From the NCBI GenBank assembly GCA_016745215.1, contig CP050890.1:5518001-5582000 (forward strand): a stretch of DNA of 64,000 nt, given 5' to 3'. The notes under the pieces are model-generated. The model did not search any database. It was given only the letters and a program-made list of their open reading frames with translations, and was not told the DNA's origin. Shown piece by piece: positions 17,095-26,072 of the stretch (positions are counted from its first letter, which is position 1; each line of letters starts with the position of its first letter). The position numbers and the translations under genes were made by a program. Source of the DNA: Thiohalocapsa sp. PB-PSB1 (GTDB lineage: Bacteria > Pseudomonadota > Gammaproteobacteria > Chromatiales > Chromatiaceae).

Positions 17095-18309
17095 ATGTGG
17101 CAGATTTTCAAGCGCTATCCCAGGGCCTATTTGTGGTCGGTACTGTTGCATCTGGCTTTGTTGGTGCTGATGCTGACTGGTGTCGACTGGCTAGTACGCA
17201 ATCAGAACGTCGGCGGATTTGAAAATATGATCCAAGCGCAGATGAACGCGTCGCCGGAGATCGAGCGCCGGGTCGAGGCGTTGCGAGCCGCGGCAGCGCT
17301 GCGGCCAGAGCCAGAGCCAGAGCTGCGCCCGGTCCCCGTACCCGAGCCGAGATCCGAGCCGGAATCCGAACAAGCCGACGCTGAAGCGGCAGCAGCGTTG
17401 ATCACTGAACAGCAAATGGCCGAACACGCGCGCCTGCATGCAATACGCCAAGCCGAGCTGGAGGCCCAACGCCAAGCCGAGCTAGACGCTCAGCGCCAGG
17501 CCGAGCTGGAGGCCCAGCGCCAGGCCGAGCTGGAAGCCCAGCGCCAGGCCGAGCTGGAGGCCCAGCGCCAGGCCGAGCTGGAGGCTCAGCGCCAGGCCGA
17601 ACAGGAGGCCAGATACCAGGCCGAACAGGCGCGCCGCGAGGCGGAGGATAAGATTCGTCGCGACATCGCTGAACTGGCCGAACGTCGGGCTGCCGAAGAA
17701 GCACGTCGGCGCAAAGACCGGGAAGAGCGTCGCCGGCAAGCTGCCGAGGCTCAGCGTCAGGAGCGCGAGGAACAGGATCGCCTCGAGGCCGAAGCCATTG
17801 CCCGCCGCGCGGCGCAAGAAGCCGAGCGCAGAGCTGCCGAGGAACAGGCGCGCCGTGACGCGCAGCTGGCACGACGACGCCAGGCCGAGCAACAACGTCG
17901 GATGGCCGAAGAACGCCGCCAGGCAGAGGCCCGCGAGCGCGCGCTGGACGCGGCTCTGCAGGCAGAACTGGAAGCACAACGACATGCCGCGGAAACCATC
18001 CCCGGGCAACAAACGGCCGCCGCACGGGCACAGATTGCGAGCAAATGGGTGCCCGCCATTACAAGCCGCGTAAAACAATTTTGGGTGCGACCATCCGTGT
18101 CGCGCGCTGATTTGCAGACCACCGTGAATCTGCGTCTGCAACCGGGCGGCGCGGTGGTGCAGGGGAGCGTGCGCATCATTGAGAGCAGTGGCAACGCAGC
18201 CTTCGATCAATCCGTGGTGGTTGCGGTCAACCAGGCATCGCCACTGCCGGTTCCGGACGGCAGAGAATTCGAGCTATTCCGGGATTTCAATTTCAAATTC
18301 CGACCCTGA
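17095..18309 (+). CDS. tolA: Tol-Pal system protein TolA
   Basis: A 404-residue protein with the three TolA parts. The first is a membrane anchor at about 10-32 (YLWSVLLHLALLVLMLTGVDWL). The second is a long charged helix rich in Ala, Glu, Arg and Gln, from about 55 to 310, which spans the periplasm. The third is a C-terminal domain (about 315-404) that contacts TolB/Pal and is the usual docking site of filamentous phages and colicins. The helical part includes about seven near-identical octapeptides (QAELEAQR) and an acidic Pro-Glu stretch (EPEPEPELRPVPVPEP) after the anchor. The start is ATG 17095, ten bases after tolR. The rod region varies in length among species, so the size is unremarkable. 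Confidence 0.93.
   Translation: MWQIFKRYPRAYLWSVLLHLALLVLMLTGVDWLVRNQNVGGFENMIQAQMNASPEIERRVEALRAAAALRPEPEPELRPVPVPEPRSEPESEQADAEAAAALITEQQMAEHARLHAIRQAELEAQRQAELDAQRQAELEAQRQAELEAQRQAELEAQRQAELEAQRQAEQEARYQAEQARREAEDKIRRDIAELAERRAAEEARRRKDREERRRQAAEAQRQEREEQDRLEAEAIARRAAQEAERRAAEEQARRDAQLARRRQAEQQRRMAEERRQAEARERALDAALQAELEAQRHAAETIPGQQTAAARAQIASKWVPAITSRVKQFWVRPSVSRADLQTTVNLRLQPGGAVVQGSVRIIESSGNAAFDQSVVVAVNQASPLPVPDGREFELFRDFNFKFRP
17449..17616 (+). repeat. In-frame 24-bp tandem repeat in tolA
   Basis: Seven consecutive 24-base units encode QAELEAQR or close variants (QAELDAQR, QAEQEARY). The nucleotide copies are nearly identical in the middle of the run, so the array is likely to change length by slippage and alter the TolA rod in steps of eight residues. 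Confidence 0.85.
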
Positions 18310-18321
18310 AGGGCCGCTGTC

Positions 18322-19632
18322 ATGAAACCGCACAACCAGATCAACGTCCTATTCATCATCGTCCTGTTCGGCGCGGCCCTGTTCAGCCCACACTCCGAGG
18401 CCAAACTCACCATCGAGATCACCGGTGGCGTGGAAGGCGCCCAGCCCATCGCCGTCGTACCATTCGGCAATCTGGACAATGCCAAGCCCAGTGTCGATGT
18501 CGCCGCCGTGATCGCTGCCGATCTGGCCCGCAGCGGCCGCTTCGCGCCCCTATCGCGGCGCGAAATGTTGGTCACTCCACACCGCCAGGAGGACATCGAC
18601 TTTCGCGAATGGCAATTGCTCTCGGTGAACAACCTGCTGGTGGGCGAGATCGCCAAGCATGCCGGCGGCGGTTATCGCATCCGTTACCAGTTATTCGACG
18701 CCTTCGGCGGCAAGAAACTGCTGTCGAACTCATTGCCCTCCACGGAAAAGGGCCTGCGTCATGCGGCGCATCGCATCGCCGATGCCGTTTATCAGCAGTT
18801 GATCGGCGAACCCGGCATCTTCGCAACCCGCATCGCCTATGTCACCTCGTCCGGGCGCGGGCGGAAATCACGCGTGAGCTTACGCGTTTCCGACTCCGAT
18901 GGGTATAACCCGCAGACCATCGTCGATTCCGCTTTCCCGATCATGTCGCCGGCCTGGTCTCCGGACGGTCGGAAATTGGCTTACGTGTCGTTTGAGAACC
19001 GCAAGTCTGCAATTTTCATACAGGATCTAGCCAGCGGCCGGCGCGAGCGTATTGCCAGCTACGACGGCATTAACGGCTCGCCGGCATTCTCGCCGGATGG
19101 CGGTAAGCTAGCCATGACCTTGTCCAAGGGCGGCAACTCGGATATCTACGTGCTGGATCTCGGCACGCGTCAATTGGCTCAGCTCACGGATCATTATGCC
19201 ATCGATACCGAGCCCGCCTGGGCGCCCGACGGCAGTCATTTATTGTTCACCTCCGACCGTGGCGGCAAGCCACAGATTTATCGCGTATCGGTCGCTGGCG
19301 GAAGCGCCGAGCGGTTGACCTTCGAGGGCGATTACAACGCTGCCGCATCCTATGCGCCGGACGGCCGCTCGCTCATCATGGTGACGCGCGCAGGCAATGG
19401 TTTTCAGATCGTGCTGACCGACGTTCGCGGCGGATCGCGACGCTTTATGAGCAAAGGCTCGCTGGATGAATCTCCGGGTTTCGCGCCGAATGGTAGCATG
19501 GTCATCTACGCCACGCAGAACAATGGCCGCGGCGTGCTCGCCGCCAAACCAATCGGCGGTGGCGCCAGCCAGCGGTTGTCGCAGGACGCAGGCGAGGTAC
19601 GCGAACCCGCCTGGTCGCCACTGCTGCAATGA
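18322..19632 (+). CDS. tolB: Tol-Pal system beta-propeller protein TolB
   Basis: A 436-residue periplasmic protein. The signal peptide is at 1-27 (NVLFIIVLFGAALFSPHSEA). The N-terminal domain (about 28-165) includes the KLTIEITGG and PIAVVPFG motifs. A six-bladed beta-propeller (about 170-436) follows, with repeated SPAWSPDG, SPAFSPDG, EPAWAPDG, AASYAPDG and SPGFAPNG blade motifs. The protein links Pal, TolA and peptidoglycan. It lies 12 bases after tolA. Confidence 0.96.
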   Translation: MKPHNQINVLFIIVLFGAALFSPHSEAKLTIEITGGVEGAQPIAVVPFGNLDNAKPSVDVAAVIAADLARSGRFAPLSRREMLVTPHRQEDIDFREWQLLSVNNLLVGEIAKHAGGGYRIRYQLFDAFGGKKLLSNSLPSTEKGLRHAAHRIADAVYQQLIGEPGIFATRIAYVTSSGRGRKSRVSLRVSDSDGYNPQTIVDSAFPIMSPAWSPDGRKLAYVSFENRKSAIFIQDLASGRRERIASYDGINGSPAFSPDGGKLAMTLSKGGNSDIYVLDLGTRQLAQLTDHYAIDTEPAWAPDGSHLLFTSDRGGKPQIYRVSVAGGSAERLTFEGDYNAAASYAPDGRSLIMVTRAGNGFQIVLTDVRGGSRRFMSKGSLDESPGFAPNGSMVIYATQNNGRGVLAAKPIGGGASQRLSQDAGEVREPAWSPLLQ

Positions 19633-19738
19633 TAACGAACCGATCGGTAGCGGCCTTGCGACCCATCCACAGCCCGCCCAAATCAAATGTTTTGTTGCGC
19701 CGTTCCCCATTTCCGTATTGCATCCCAGGAGCAAAGCC

Positions 19739-20278
19739 GTGATCCAGCGCCCGCGTTCGCCCATCTTCTCGCTCACCGCCACGCTTGTCGCGGCACTCGC
19801 CGCCGGCTGCGCAACCACGCAACCGGAGCCGGTATACGAGCCCAGCGCGGCCGCATTGGAAGCCATGAGCGCCCCGTCTGGGGACGTTGCGACCAGCACG
19901 CAGCCGCTCGAGCCTCAGCCCATATCCCCGCTTGACGACCCATCCAGCCCACTTTACCGCAAGGTGGTGTACTTCGATTACGATACGGCGCAAATTCAAC
20001 CGCAATATATCAATCTGCTGCGTGCCCATGCCGGCTATCTGTATCGCACGCCCGGTGCTGCGGTCACCCTCGAGGGGCATACCGACGAACGCGGTACCCG
20101 CGACTATAATCTCGCGCTCAGCGACAGTCGCGCCGACTCGGTGAAACGCTTCATGATCGCCGAGGGCGTGCCCGCCGACAAACTGACCACCCTCGGTTAT
20201 GGCGAGGAACAACCGGCCGATCCCGGCCACAACCAACAGTCCTGGGCGCTGAATCGACGCGTCGAATTGGTCTACTGA
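19739..20278 (+). CDS. pal: Peptidoglycan-associated lipoprotein Pal
   Basis: A 179-residue outer-membrane lipoprotein. The lipobox is LAAGC with the acylated cysteine at about residue 23, followed by a disordered Pro/Ser linker. The OmpA-like peptidoglycan-binding domain occupies about 75-179 and shows VYFDYDTAQIQP, the motif VTLEGHTDERGTRDYNLALS, and LTTLGYGEEQPA. The start is GTG 19739, chosen because AGGAG lies 8 bases upstream and the lipoprotein signal begins directly after it. A longer upstream reading lacks a signal peptide. Confidence 0.95.
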   Translation: MIQRPRSPIFSLTATLVAALAAGCATTQPEPVYEPSAAALEAMSAPSGDVATSTQPLEPQPISPLDDPSSPLYRKVVYFDYDTAQIQPQYINLLRAHAGYLYRTPGAAVTLEGHTDERGTRDYNLALSDSRADSVKRFMIAEGVPADKLTTLGYGEEQPADPGHNQQSWALNRRVELVY

Positions 20279-20288
20279 GAATAACGCC

Positions 20289-21233
20289 ATGCACCCAAGT
20301 ATCTCCCCCACCCTCGCGCGCCTCGCCGCTGTCCTGCTGATGTCGGCCACGCCTTTGCTGCTTGCGCAACCATCGTACGCACAGACCCTGAGCGCCCAGA
20401 CCGCGGGCAGCCTTGCTGGCGGCGGTCTCGGCGACGCCAACACCGAGGTCCGGCTCGATCGCCTGGAACGCATGCTCAGCGAGCAAAGCCTGTCTGACTT
20501 GCTGCTGCAAGTCCAGCGCCTGCAACAAGAAATGCAGGAACTGCGTGGCCAGGTGGAATTACAACAGTATCGGCTACAGCAAATGGACCGCGGTCGCTTT
20601 GCCGGCTTCAGGGTTGGGTCAGATGAACCAGCAGCAGCCGATGGCGAGAACGCCGCAGCGCCCGACACAAGCCCGTCCAGTGCCGCCTCCGGTAACGCAC
20701 CTGGTGCCAATCAGGATGCCGATGCCGCCGCCATTGATGCATCAACCCCAATTGTGGCGCCGCCACCGCAACAGGGTCTTGGTGCATTGGGCAGCGGCAG
20801 CGGCAATGGCGGCACGCTGGCGTTACCGTCGCCGGAGACCACCGTCGGCAGCGAACGCGATGCCTATCGCGCCGCGTTCGATTTACTCAAAGACCGCGAC
20901 TACGCGCAAGCCAAACAGGAGTTCACGTCCATGCTGGCCCAATACCCAAGCGGCCAGTTCGCCGACAACGGCCTCTATTGGCTCGGCGAGATTGGCTATG
21001 TGACCAAAGATTATGCAGCGGCAACCAACCACTTCAGCCGATTGATCAGCGATTATCCGCTCAGCCCGAAATTGCCCGGCGCAATGCTCAAACTCGGCTA
21101 TGTCTACTTCGACCAGCAGGATTTGGAGCAGGCCAGGCGCATTTTAACGGAGGTCGCAAAACGCTTTCCGGAAACCACCGAGGGCCGTCTCGCCAAGGGA
21201 CGACTGGAGCAAATGACGCGCGAGGGTGGGTAG
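20289..21233 (+). CDS. cpoB: Cell division coordinator CpoB (YbgF)
   Basis: A 314-residue periplasmic protein. The signal peptide is at 1-32 (LAAVLLMSATPLLLAQPSYA). A coiled-coil trimerisation segment lies at about 50-100 (LLLQVQRLQQEMQELRGQ), and a Pro/Ala/Ser-rich linker at about 110-190. Three TPR-type repeats at about 195-310 include YRAAFDLLKDRDYAQAKQEF, FADNGLYWLGEIGYVTKDY and ARRILTEVAKRFPET. CpoB coordinates peptidoglycan synthesis with Tol-driven constriction. As is typical, it closes the tol-pal operon. Confidence 0.93.
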   Translation: MHPSISPTLARLAAVLLMSATPLLLAQPSYAQTLSAQTAGSLAGGGLGDANTEVRLDRLERMLSEQSLSDLLLQVQRLQQEMQELRGQVELQQYRLQQMDRGRFAGFRVGSDEPAAADGENAAAPDTSPSSAASGNAPGANQDADAAAIDASTPIVAPPPQQGLGALGSGSGNGGTLALPSPETTVGSERDAYRAAFDLLKDRDYAQAKQEFTSMLAQYPSGQFADNGLYWLGEIGYVTKDYAAATNHFSRLISDYPLSPKLPGAMLKLGYVYFDQQDLEQARRILTEVAKRFPETTEGRLAKGRLEQMTREGG

Positions 21234-21288
21234 TCGGTTGCCTCGGCTGACCGGCGATCTCTCCAGTGCGATCGTTCCCGGAGGCGAA

Positions 21289-22023
21289 TCAGGTGCTGCG
21301 CAGGGAATCCCAAATCAATGCCACAGCCATGAACCAGAGCCCGAAACGCAGCAACTTGCGGTAGCTCTCCGGCTGGATGCGCCGGCGCACGGCGATTCCG
21401 ACCAATAAAGCGCCCAGCACCAAAGGTAATGCCCAGAATGCCTGCATCAGCAGGCTGGCGTCTAGCGCCTGATTCAGCGTGAAGCCAATGAGTTGGCCGG
21501 TCTTGCTGGTAAGAAAGCTGAGATTGAAAGCCGCCACCATCAATTCCGGGCGCATGCGGGTGTAGAGCGCAAAGACAATCAATACCGGCGCAAAAATATT
21601 GATGACGCCGGCCATCAAGCCCAGGCCCAGCCCAAGCAGGGCCAGCGCCCACTTGGGCAGGTTACGCGTGCGCTCGACGCCGTGCAATCGGTCCACTAAT
21701 AGGTAGGCCACCAGCACCAATGCCAGCAGTAAACGAAACGGCTCGCTGTTCACCGACAGGAGCACCTGGGTACCGATCAGACTGCCAACAATAGAAAAGG
21801 CGGGAATCGGCCAAAATATCCGCAAAGCCTCAAGCCGATGCTTCTCACCCAGAATGCTGACCGCATTAATACAGATACAGGGAATCAGAATGATCAGAAT
21901 CGCCGCTCGCAGATCCATCATCAGCGCCAGCAAAGGTGTGGCTACCATTGGAAAGCCGAAACCGAATGCGCCATGGATGAATGCGGCCAGCAGCAGGACG
22001 GCAAGTGCGGAAATATCGGGCAT
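21289..22023 (-). CDS. TauE/SafE-family sulfite exporter-like permease
   Basis: A 244-residue integral membrane protein with about seven to eight hydrophobic segments. Family motifs are the N-terminal FIHGAFGFGFPMVATPLLAL and a second half-repeat with LGLGLMAGVINIFAPVLIVF and NLSFLTSKTGQLIGF. The family exports sulfite, sulfoacetate or related anions, but the substrate here is not defined by context. It is convergent with cpoB and stands alone. Confidence 0.85.
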   Translation of the reverse strand: MPDISALAVLLLAAFIHGAFGFGFPMVATPLLALMMDLRAAILIILIPCICINAVSILGEKHRLEALRIFWPIPAFSIVGSLIGTQVLLSVNSEPFRLLLALVLVAYLLVDRLHGVERTRNLPKWALALLGLGLGLMAGVINIFAPVLIVFALYTRMRPELMVAAFNLSFLTSKTGQLIGFTLNQALDASLLMQAFWALPLVLGALLVGIAVRRRIQPESYRKLLRFGLWFMAVALIWDSLRST

Positions 22024-22608
22024 CGGTTGCGGGCGGTTGCCGGATCTACTTGAAAATCTATAGCCTAAAGGTCAACAGTAAGCATGATTTGCGTTATTAC
22101 AAACACCCCGGCAATCGCCCTGGTGTCGGACGTGCTGCTCGAAGGGATTCTGTCGCTTGCGTAACATGCCGCTTCCTGATGCACAGTATTTTGAGGCCGC
22201 ATCCGTTTGTAGACGCGGAATTCCCGATCCAGATCCCGAGCAGGAATGTACCCTTCGCTCTCTGAGCGCGGCATCCTGCGCACAAGGCCTGAATACTTTC
22301 GCAGTCTCAGCCCCTAGCGTCTTTACACCTGATTGGAATAGAATGATTCTTTCGCCTCATCGTGCCACCAGTCTTCGGTTCGCCTGGCGGCTGAGACTCA
22401 TCGTCTGCACTCTGTACAAGCGCCGGCCAGCGAGCGGTACTGGTTGGATCAGCTCAATCGATTGGGTCCGCATCTTTCTACCCATCCTCATCCGCAAGCG
22501 CCGAACAGTGCTTTACAAGCAATCCGGAATCAGCAACCATTTGCGACATAAGGATGTCACGACCGCCGAGCGTTAGGCTGCACAGCGGCGCAATTCGGAG
22601 ACCGTTCC
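22024..22608. other. 585-base interval without a recognisable gene
   Basis: The interval separates the TauE-like gene from the five-gene operon at 22609. Open frames on both strands read as low-complexity translations without known motifs. The promoter of the operon must lie here, but I found no convincing sigma70 boxes. GGAG at 22597-22600 is the ribosome-binding site of the first gene. Confidence 0.4.
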
Positions 22609-24066
22609 ATGCAGCTACCGCGACAATACCGAACCTTCTTCTCCATCGACTCCGATCCCACCCCTACAGCAACACGCGGACTGCGGGTTGGAAACACCGG
22701 TGAAGCCTTTCGCGCGGACGCGCTCGCGGCACTTGGCTTGATTCGTGCTTATGCTGACACCGAGGCTGAGGGCGGCCATCTCTGCGTGGCCCGCAAGTCG
22801 ACCGCCGCGGTCATCTCGTCCGACTGCCGAAGCCATCGCATCAAGCTCCAGCCAATGCCGTGCCGGAAAGAGTCGCAAGCCTGTGACTCCTATTACCGAG
22901 CGATACGATCCATCGCCAAGGCCCATGGTCAGCTGCTCGTCGGCCGGCCAACAAAGATGAATTACGCTGGGCTTCAGGACTGGCTGACGACGATGGACAT
23001 CCGTCGCAGCAAACGGCCTGGGTTATTGATACCGGGCGCGCTTGCCATGGCGCTCGCCTTGATCGCGCTTCTCCTTACGTTTCCTAGGCTTCTAGGCGAC
23101 ATCGACCCGATCTACGAAAAGGATCGGAATACGCTGTACGTTCTCGACACAAGCGAGTCGATGGGTGCCGACTGGGGCGACTTCGGCATGCAGTTCATCG
23201 ATGCTGCGCAGCGCATGCTGATTGCCAACCTGCGGGCAATGCCGGAGGACGACACGACAAACATCGTTGTATTCGATGATGTTGCGAAGCCCCTGGACGC
23301 GCAGCGCACAACGATCGAGACGCTCGATCAGGACGAGCGCCAGGCGCTTATCGAAAAGATCAAGAAGATCGAGCTTGGCAGGCACAGCAACCTGGAGGAT
23401 GGGTTATCCAAAGCATTCGATCAGCTTGCAAACGTGCCACAAACAACCAAGGTCACCATCGAGCTCTACACGGATGGATTACCGACGCGCGGGCAGGCCA
23501 ATCTCGCGCAACTGCGGGATTTCGTGCGTCGACGAAACCAAGCACCCAAAGCCAAAATCAATGTCTACGGATTCGGCAAACTCCGCGAGAAACAGCCTGA
23601 GTATGCGAAGTTTCTGGAGCAACTGGCAAGCGACACCTCGGGGAGCTTTACGCAGCTCGATGACCCACGGCAAATCGGAGTCAAGGTTACGCCCGTCGAC
23701 TGGCTGCGCCACCAGTTCGATCGGGTGAGGTCATTGTTCATCGGTGGCCCCGGGACTCATAGCCAAAGCTCGGCCGCTGTCAGCCAGACGCCATTCGATG
23801 GCGACCGGCCACCGTTTGACCCTGGTCTTGCGTCCGTCGACGAGCGCCGACCTGCCGCAAACAGCCAATCCAACCGTGGGTCACGCATTGGCACCGCAGC
23901 GTCCCCTGGCGGCGAGCCTTACTCCGCTCGTCCACTCGGCCGGTTGCATCAAACGCCTGCAGCAACCTACCCATATGCCGGCGTTCCAATCCCAAGCATG
24001 ACTGCGTTTCCCAACAACGGCCGAGGCATGGCGCTGACCTATGTCGTAGGCGCCGAGCGCGAGTAG
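22609..24066 (+). CDS. Membrane-anchored von Willebrand factor A (VWA) protein
   Basis: A 485-residue protein. Residues 1-130 have no recognised domain but include a cysteine-containing segment. A single membrane helix lies at about 138-160 (LLIPGALAMALALIALLLTF). The VWA domain (about 174-360) has the MIDAS metal site DTSES (D180, S182, S184) and a second acidic loop ELYTDGLP (D289). The C-terminal 120 residues are rich in Pro, Ser and Gly and look disordered. VWA domains bind partner proteins through a divalent metal. The gene is first in a five-gene operon with two predicted ATPases and probably provides a surface or docking platform. The start ATG 22609 has GGAG 8 bases upstream. I cannot give a specific function. 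Confidence 0.75.
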   Translation: MQLPRQYRTFFSIDSDPTPTATRGLRVGNTGEAFRADALAALGLIRAYADTEAEGGHLCVARKSTAAVISSDCRSHRIKLQPMPCRKESQACDSYYRAIRSIAKAHGQLLVGRPTKMNYAGLQDWLTTMDIRRSKRPGLLIPGALAMALALIALLLTFPRLLGDIDPIYEKDRNTLYVLDTSESMGADWGDFGMQFIDAAQRMLIANLRAMPEDDTTNIVVFDDVAKPLDAQRTTIETLDQDERQALIEKIKKIELGRHSNLEDGLSKAFDQLANVPQTTKVTIELYTDGLPTRGQANLAQLRDFVRRRNQAPKAKINVYGFGKLREKQPEYAKFLEQLASDTSGSFTQLDDPRQIGVKVTPVDWLRHQFDRVRSLFIGGPGTHSQSSAAVSQTPFDGDRPPFDPGLASVDERRPAANSQSNRGSRIGTAASPGGEPYSARPLGRLHQTPAATYPYAGVPIPSMTAFPNNGRGMALTYVVGAERE

Positions 24067-24111
24067 CCGTTCGACTCCCATGGCAATCCCGTTGGAACCT
24101 AATTGAAGCCG

Positions 24112-26067
24112 ATGGCTATGGACCTTTTGAATTCCGATCCTGGACTCGAGCGGCTCCGCACACTGCGTAAAGAAACCCTGGAAACGCTGAGTACGCTGCT
24201 GCACGACCGCCATCTCGCGATGTTGTCCGCTCGCTTTGCGGAGGTCAAAATCCTGTTCGAGCCATTGCAAAGACTGCGTCATCGCATCCAGCGGCGACCG
24301 GTCGAGCCGTTTTTCAACCTGGTGATCTATGGCGCGTCCGGTTCCTACAAGACCACGGCTCTGGGGGAGGTCTTCCCCGAAATCCGCGATCCTTGGCTGA
24401 CCAAGGACACCAAGGAGACGATGGCCGTCGCCCTATCCATCGAGCCATCGCGCACTCAAGGGCCGGTCGCCTTTGCCCACTTTTACGACCCAAACAAGCT
24501 GCGCGCGCTGGTCGAGCGCCCAATGGTGCAGCAAGCCCACCAAGGCGTCGCTATCCAAGTCGAAACAGAGGCCGACAACGTCTGGCGTTTACAGGATTCC
24601 GACGTTGACTCGGTCAAGCTCTGCGCGCCCGGCGGCGTGGCGCTGCTCGACGGGGAATTGGCACGCAAGCTCACGCACAAGCAGCATAACGACCAATGGA
24701 TTGAACTGGACGACATCGGGAGCTTTCGAGCTCGCGATCTGCGGTTCCTCGTTGAGAAGATACAGATCAAAGGTCGCCATGCGCACTTCGAACGCCTGCT
24801 GGGGGAGCACCGCGAGTTGGCGTCCCGTCTTCATGTCATCGATCTGCCCACCCTGGAGACCGCCCACAAAGACCGCGATGACATCCTGCGCGTCATGGCC
24901 CAGCGCAAGCCCACGGAGATCTTGCACCATATGCTCGAAGACGACACCTTGGATGTTCTGGTGCTGTTTGTCCGCACAGGAGATGAGGCCAGACTGAACA
25001 AGCTGTGGGCCGAGTTCAACGAAGTCGGGGCCGAAAACGTCGGCCTCGACAATCGGCTCTTCATCGCCCTGACCGGCATCCACAGGGTCGTGGATAGCAG
25101 CATTGCGCAAGCCGACAAGCCAATCGAAAAGCTGGTCCGAGGCAATATCCTGTCCAGCCTGGGAGCCACTTGGGACGTTGAGCCGGCCGGTGTATGCTTC
25201 ATCCAATCGCTGGAGTTCATTACTCAATCCAGGAATCTGTCGTCGCCGGAGCGTGGCAATCGCTGGAACAAATGGTGGTCTGAGGTCGAGCCCGTGATCG
25301 CGAGTTGGCGAGACCAGCTTGCCGCTCTGTACCCCGGCGGCGGAGACGACCATGACGCCAACCTGCGGGCATTGGCAGATCCGGCGGACGGCGGTATCGG
25401 ACATCTGTTGCGGATGATTGCGCGCCACTTGGCGCGCTATGGATTCCAGCAGAAGTTGGATAAACACCTTGTCCGCGGAGGCCTGCGCCGATCCATCGAC
25501 CAAGCGCTCGATCTGCTTGACGAGGTATTCGATGAGAACGGAATGCCGCGTCGCTATCTGCTTCTCGGCCCTGCCCATCGACTTCGGGAGCTGATTGCAA
25601 AGCTGAAGCTCGAAGAAAGCGAGCTTGCGGGCAGCATGCCCGATGTGGAGATGGAACGGCCCTTCTCCGATTTTTTGACGGGTGAGCGGGCGTCTTTGAG
25701 GAGCGCTCTTGTGGAACTGCTCGCGTCACGTCTTCAGGACGACACGCTGTTCAAGGCAGACGCGCTCGATGCCTTGGTCAAGAGCGCGCTGAGCGACTAC
25801 TTAGAGGTCGCAGGACCGGCAGAGCCACCGAGGTGCAGCACGCGCGCAGAGAGTCGTCACTGGGCCATACTGACACGGCGCTATGCAGCCGGCGAGATCC
25901 TGCACCAGCTCGCCGGTGGCGGCGCGATCTCCGTCGGCCCTGCCGATGACCCCACCGACTCGGCTCAGCCCATGGACCCGCAAGCGGTACGTCAGCTGCG
26001 CATGCGACTGACCCATCTGCGCGCGCGTGCCGCCGAACTCGCGGACAGCATCCTGGAGGAAAGCTGA
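24112..26067 (+). CDS. Large P-loop NTPase, GTPase-like, function unknown
   Basis: A protein of about 651 residues. The Walker A motif GASGSYKTT lies at about 74-82, and a DLPT motif in LHVIDLPTLETAHKDRDD stands where GTPases carry DxxG. That strand is followed by TLDVLVLFVRTGD, which resembles the strand after the switch II region in dynamin- and septin-like GTPases. No clear NKxD motif was found. The C-terminal 250 residues are predicted helical. I start it at ATG 24112; TTG 24103 is in frame and would add three residues. It sits 5 bases before the Hsp70-like gene. The combination with an Hsp70-like ATPase recalls the SrfB/SrfC pair of enterobacteria, but I see no sequence match that would justify those names. 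Confidence 0.6.
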   Translation: MAMDLLNSDPGLERLRTLRKETLETLSTLLHDRHLAMLSARFAEVKILFEPLQRLRHRIQRRPVEPFFNLVIYGASGSYKTTALGEVFPEIRDPWLTKDTKETMAVALSIEPSRTQGPVAFAHFYDPNKLRALVERPMVQQAHQGVAIQVETEADNVWRLQDSDVDSVKLCAPGGVALLDGELARKLTHKQHNDQWIELDDIGSFRARDLRFLVEKIQIKGRHAHFERLLGEHRELASRLHVIDLPTLETAHKDRDDILRVMAQRKPTEILHHMLEDDTLDVLVLFVRTGDEARLNKLWAEFNEVGAENVGLDNRLFIALTGIHRVVDSSIAQADKPIEKLVRGNILSSLGATWDVEPAGVCFIQSLEFITQSRNLSSPERGNRWNKWWSEVEPVIASWRDQLAALYPGGGDDHDANLRALADPADGGIGHLLRMIARHLARYGFQQKLDKHLVRGGLRRSIDQALDLLDEVFDENGMPRRYLLLGPAHRLRELIAKLKLEESELAGSMPDVEMERPFSDFLTGERASLRSALVELLASRLQDDTLFKADALDALVKSALSDYLEVAGPAEPPRCSTRAESRHWAILTRRYAAGEILHQLAGGGAISVGPADDPTDSAQPMDPQAVRQLRMRLTHLRARAAELADSILEES

Positions 26068-26072
26068 GAAGC

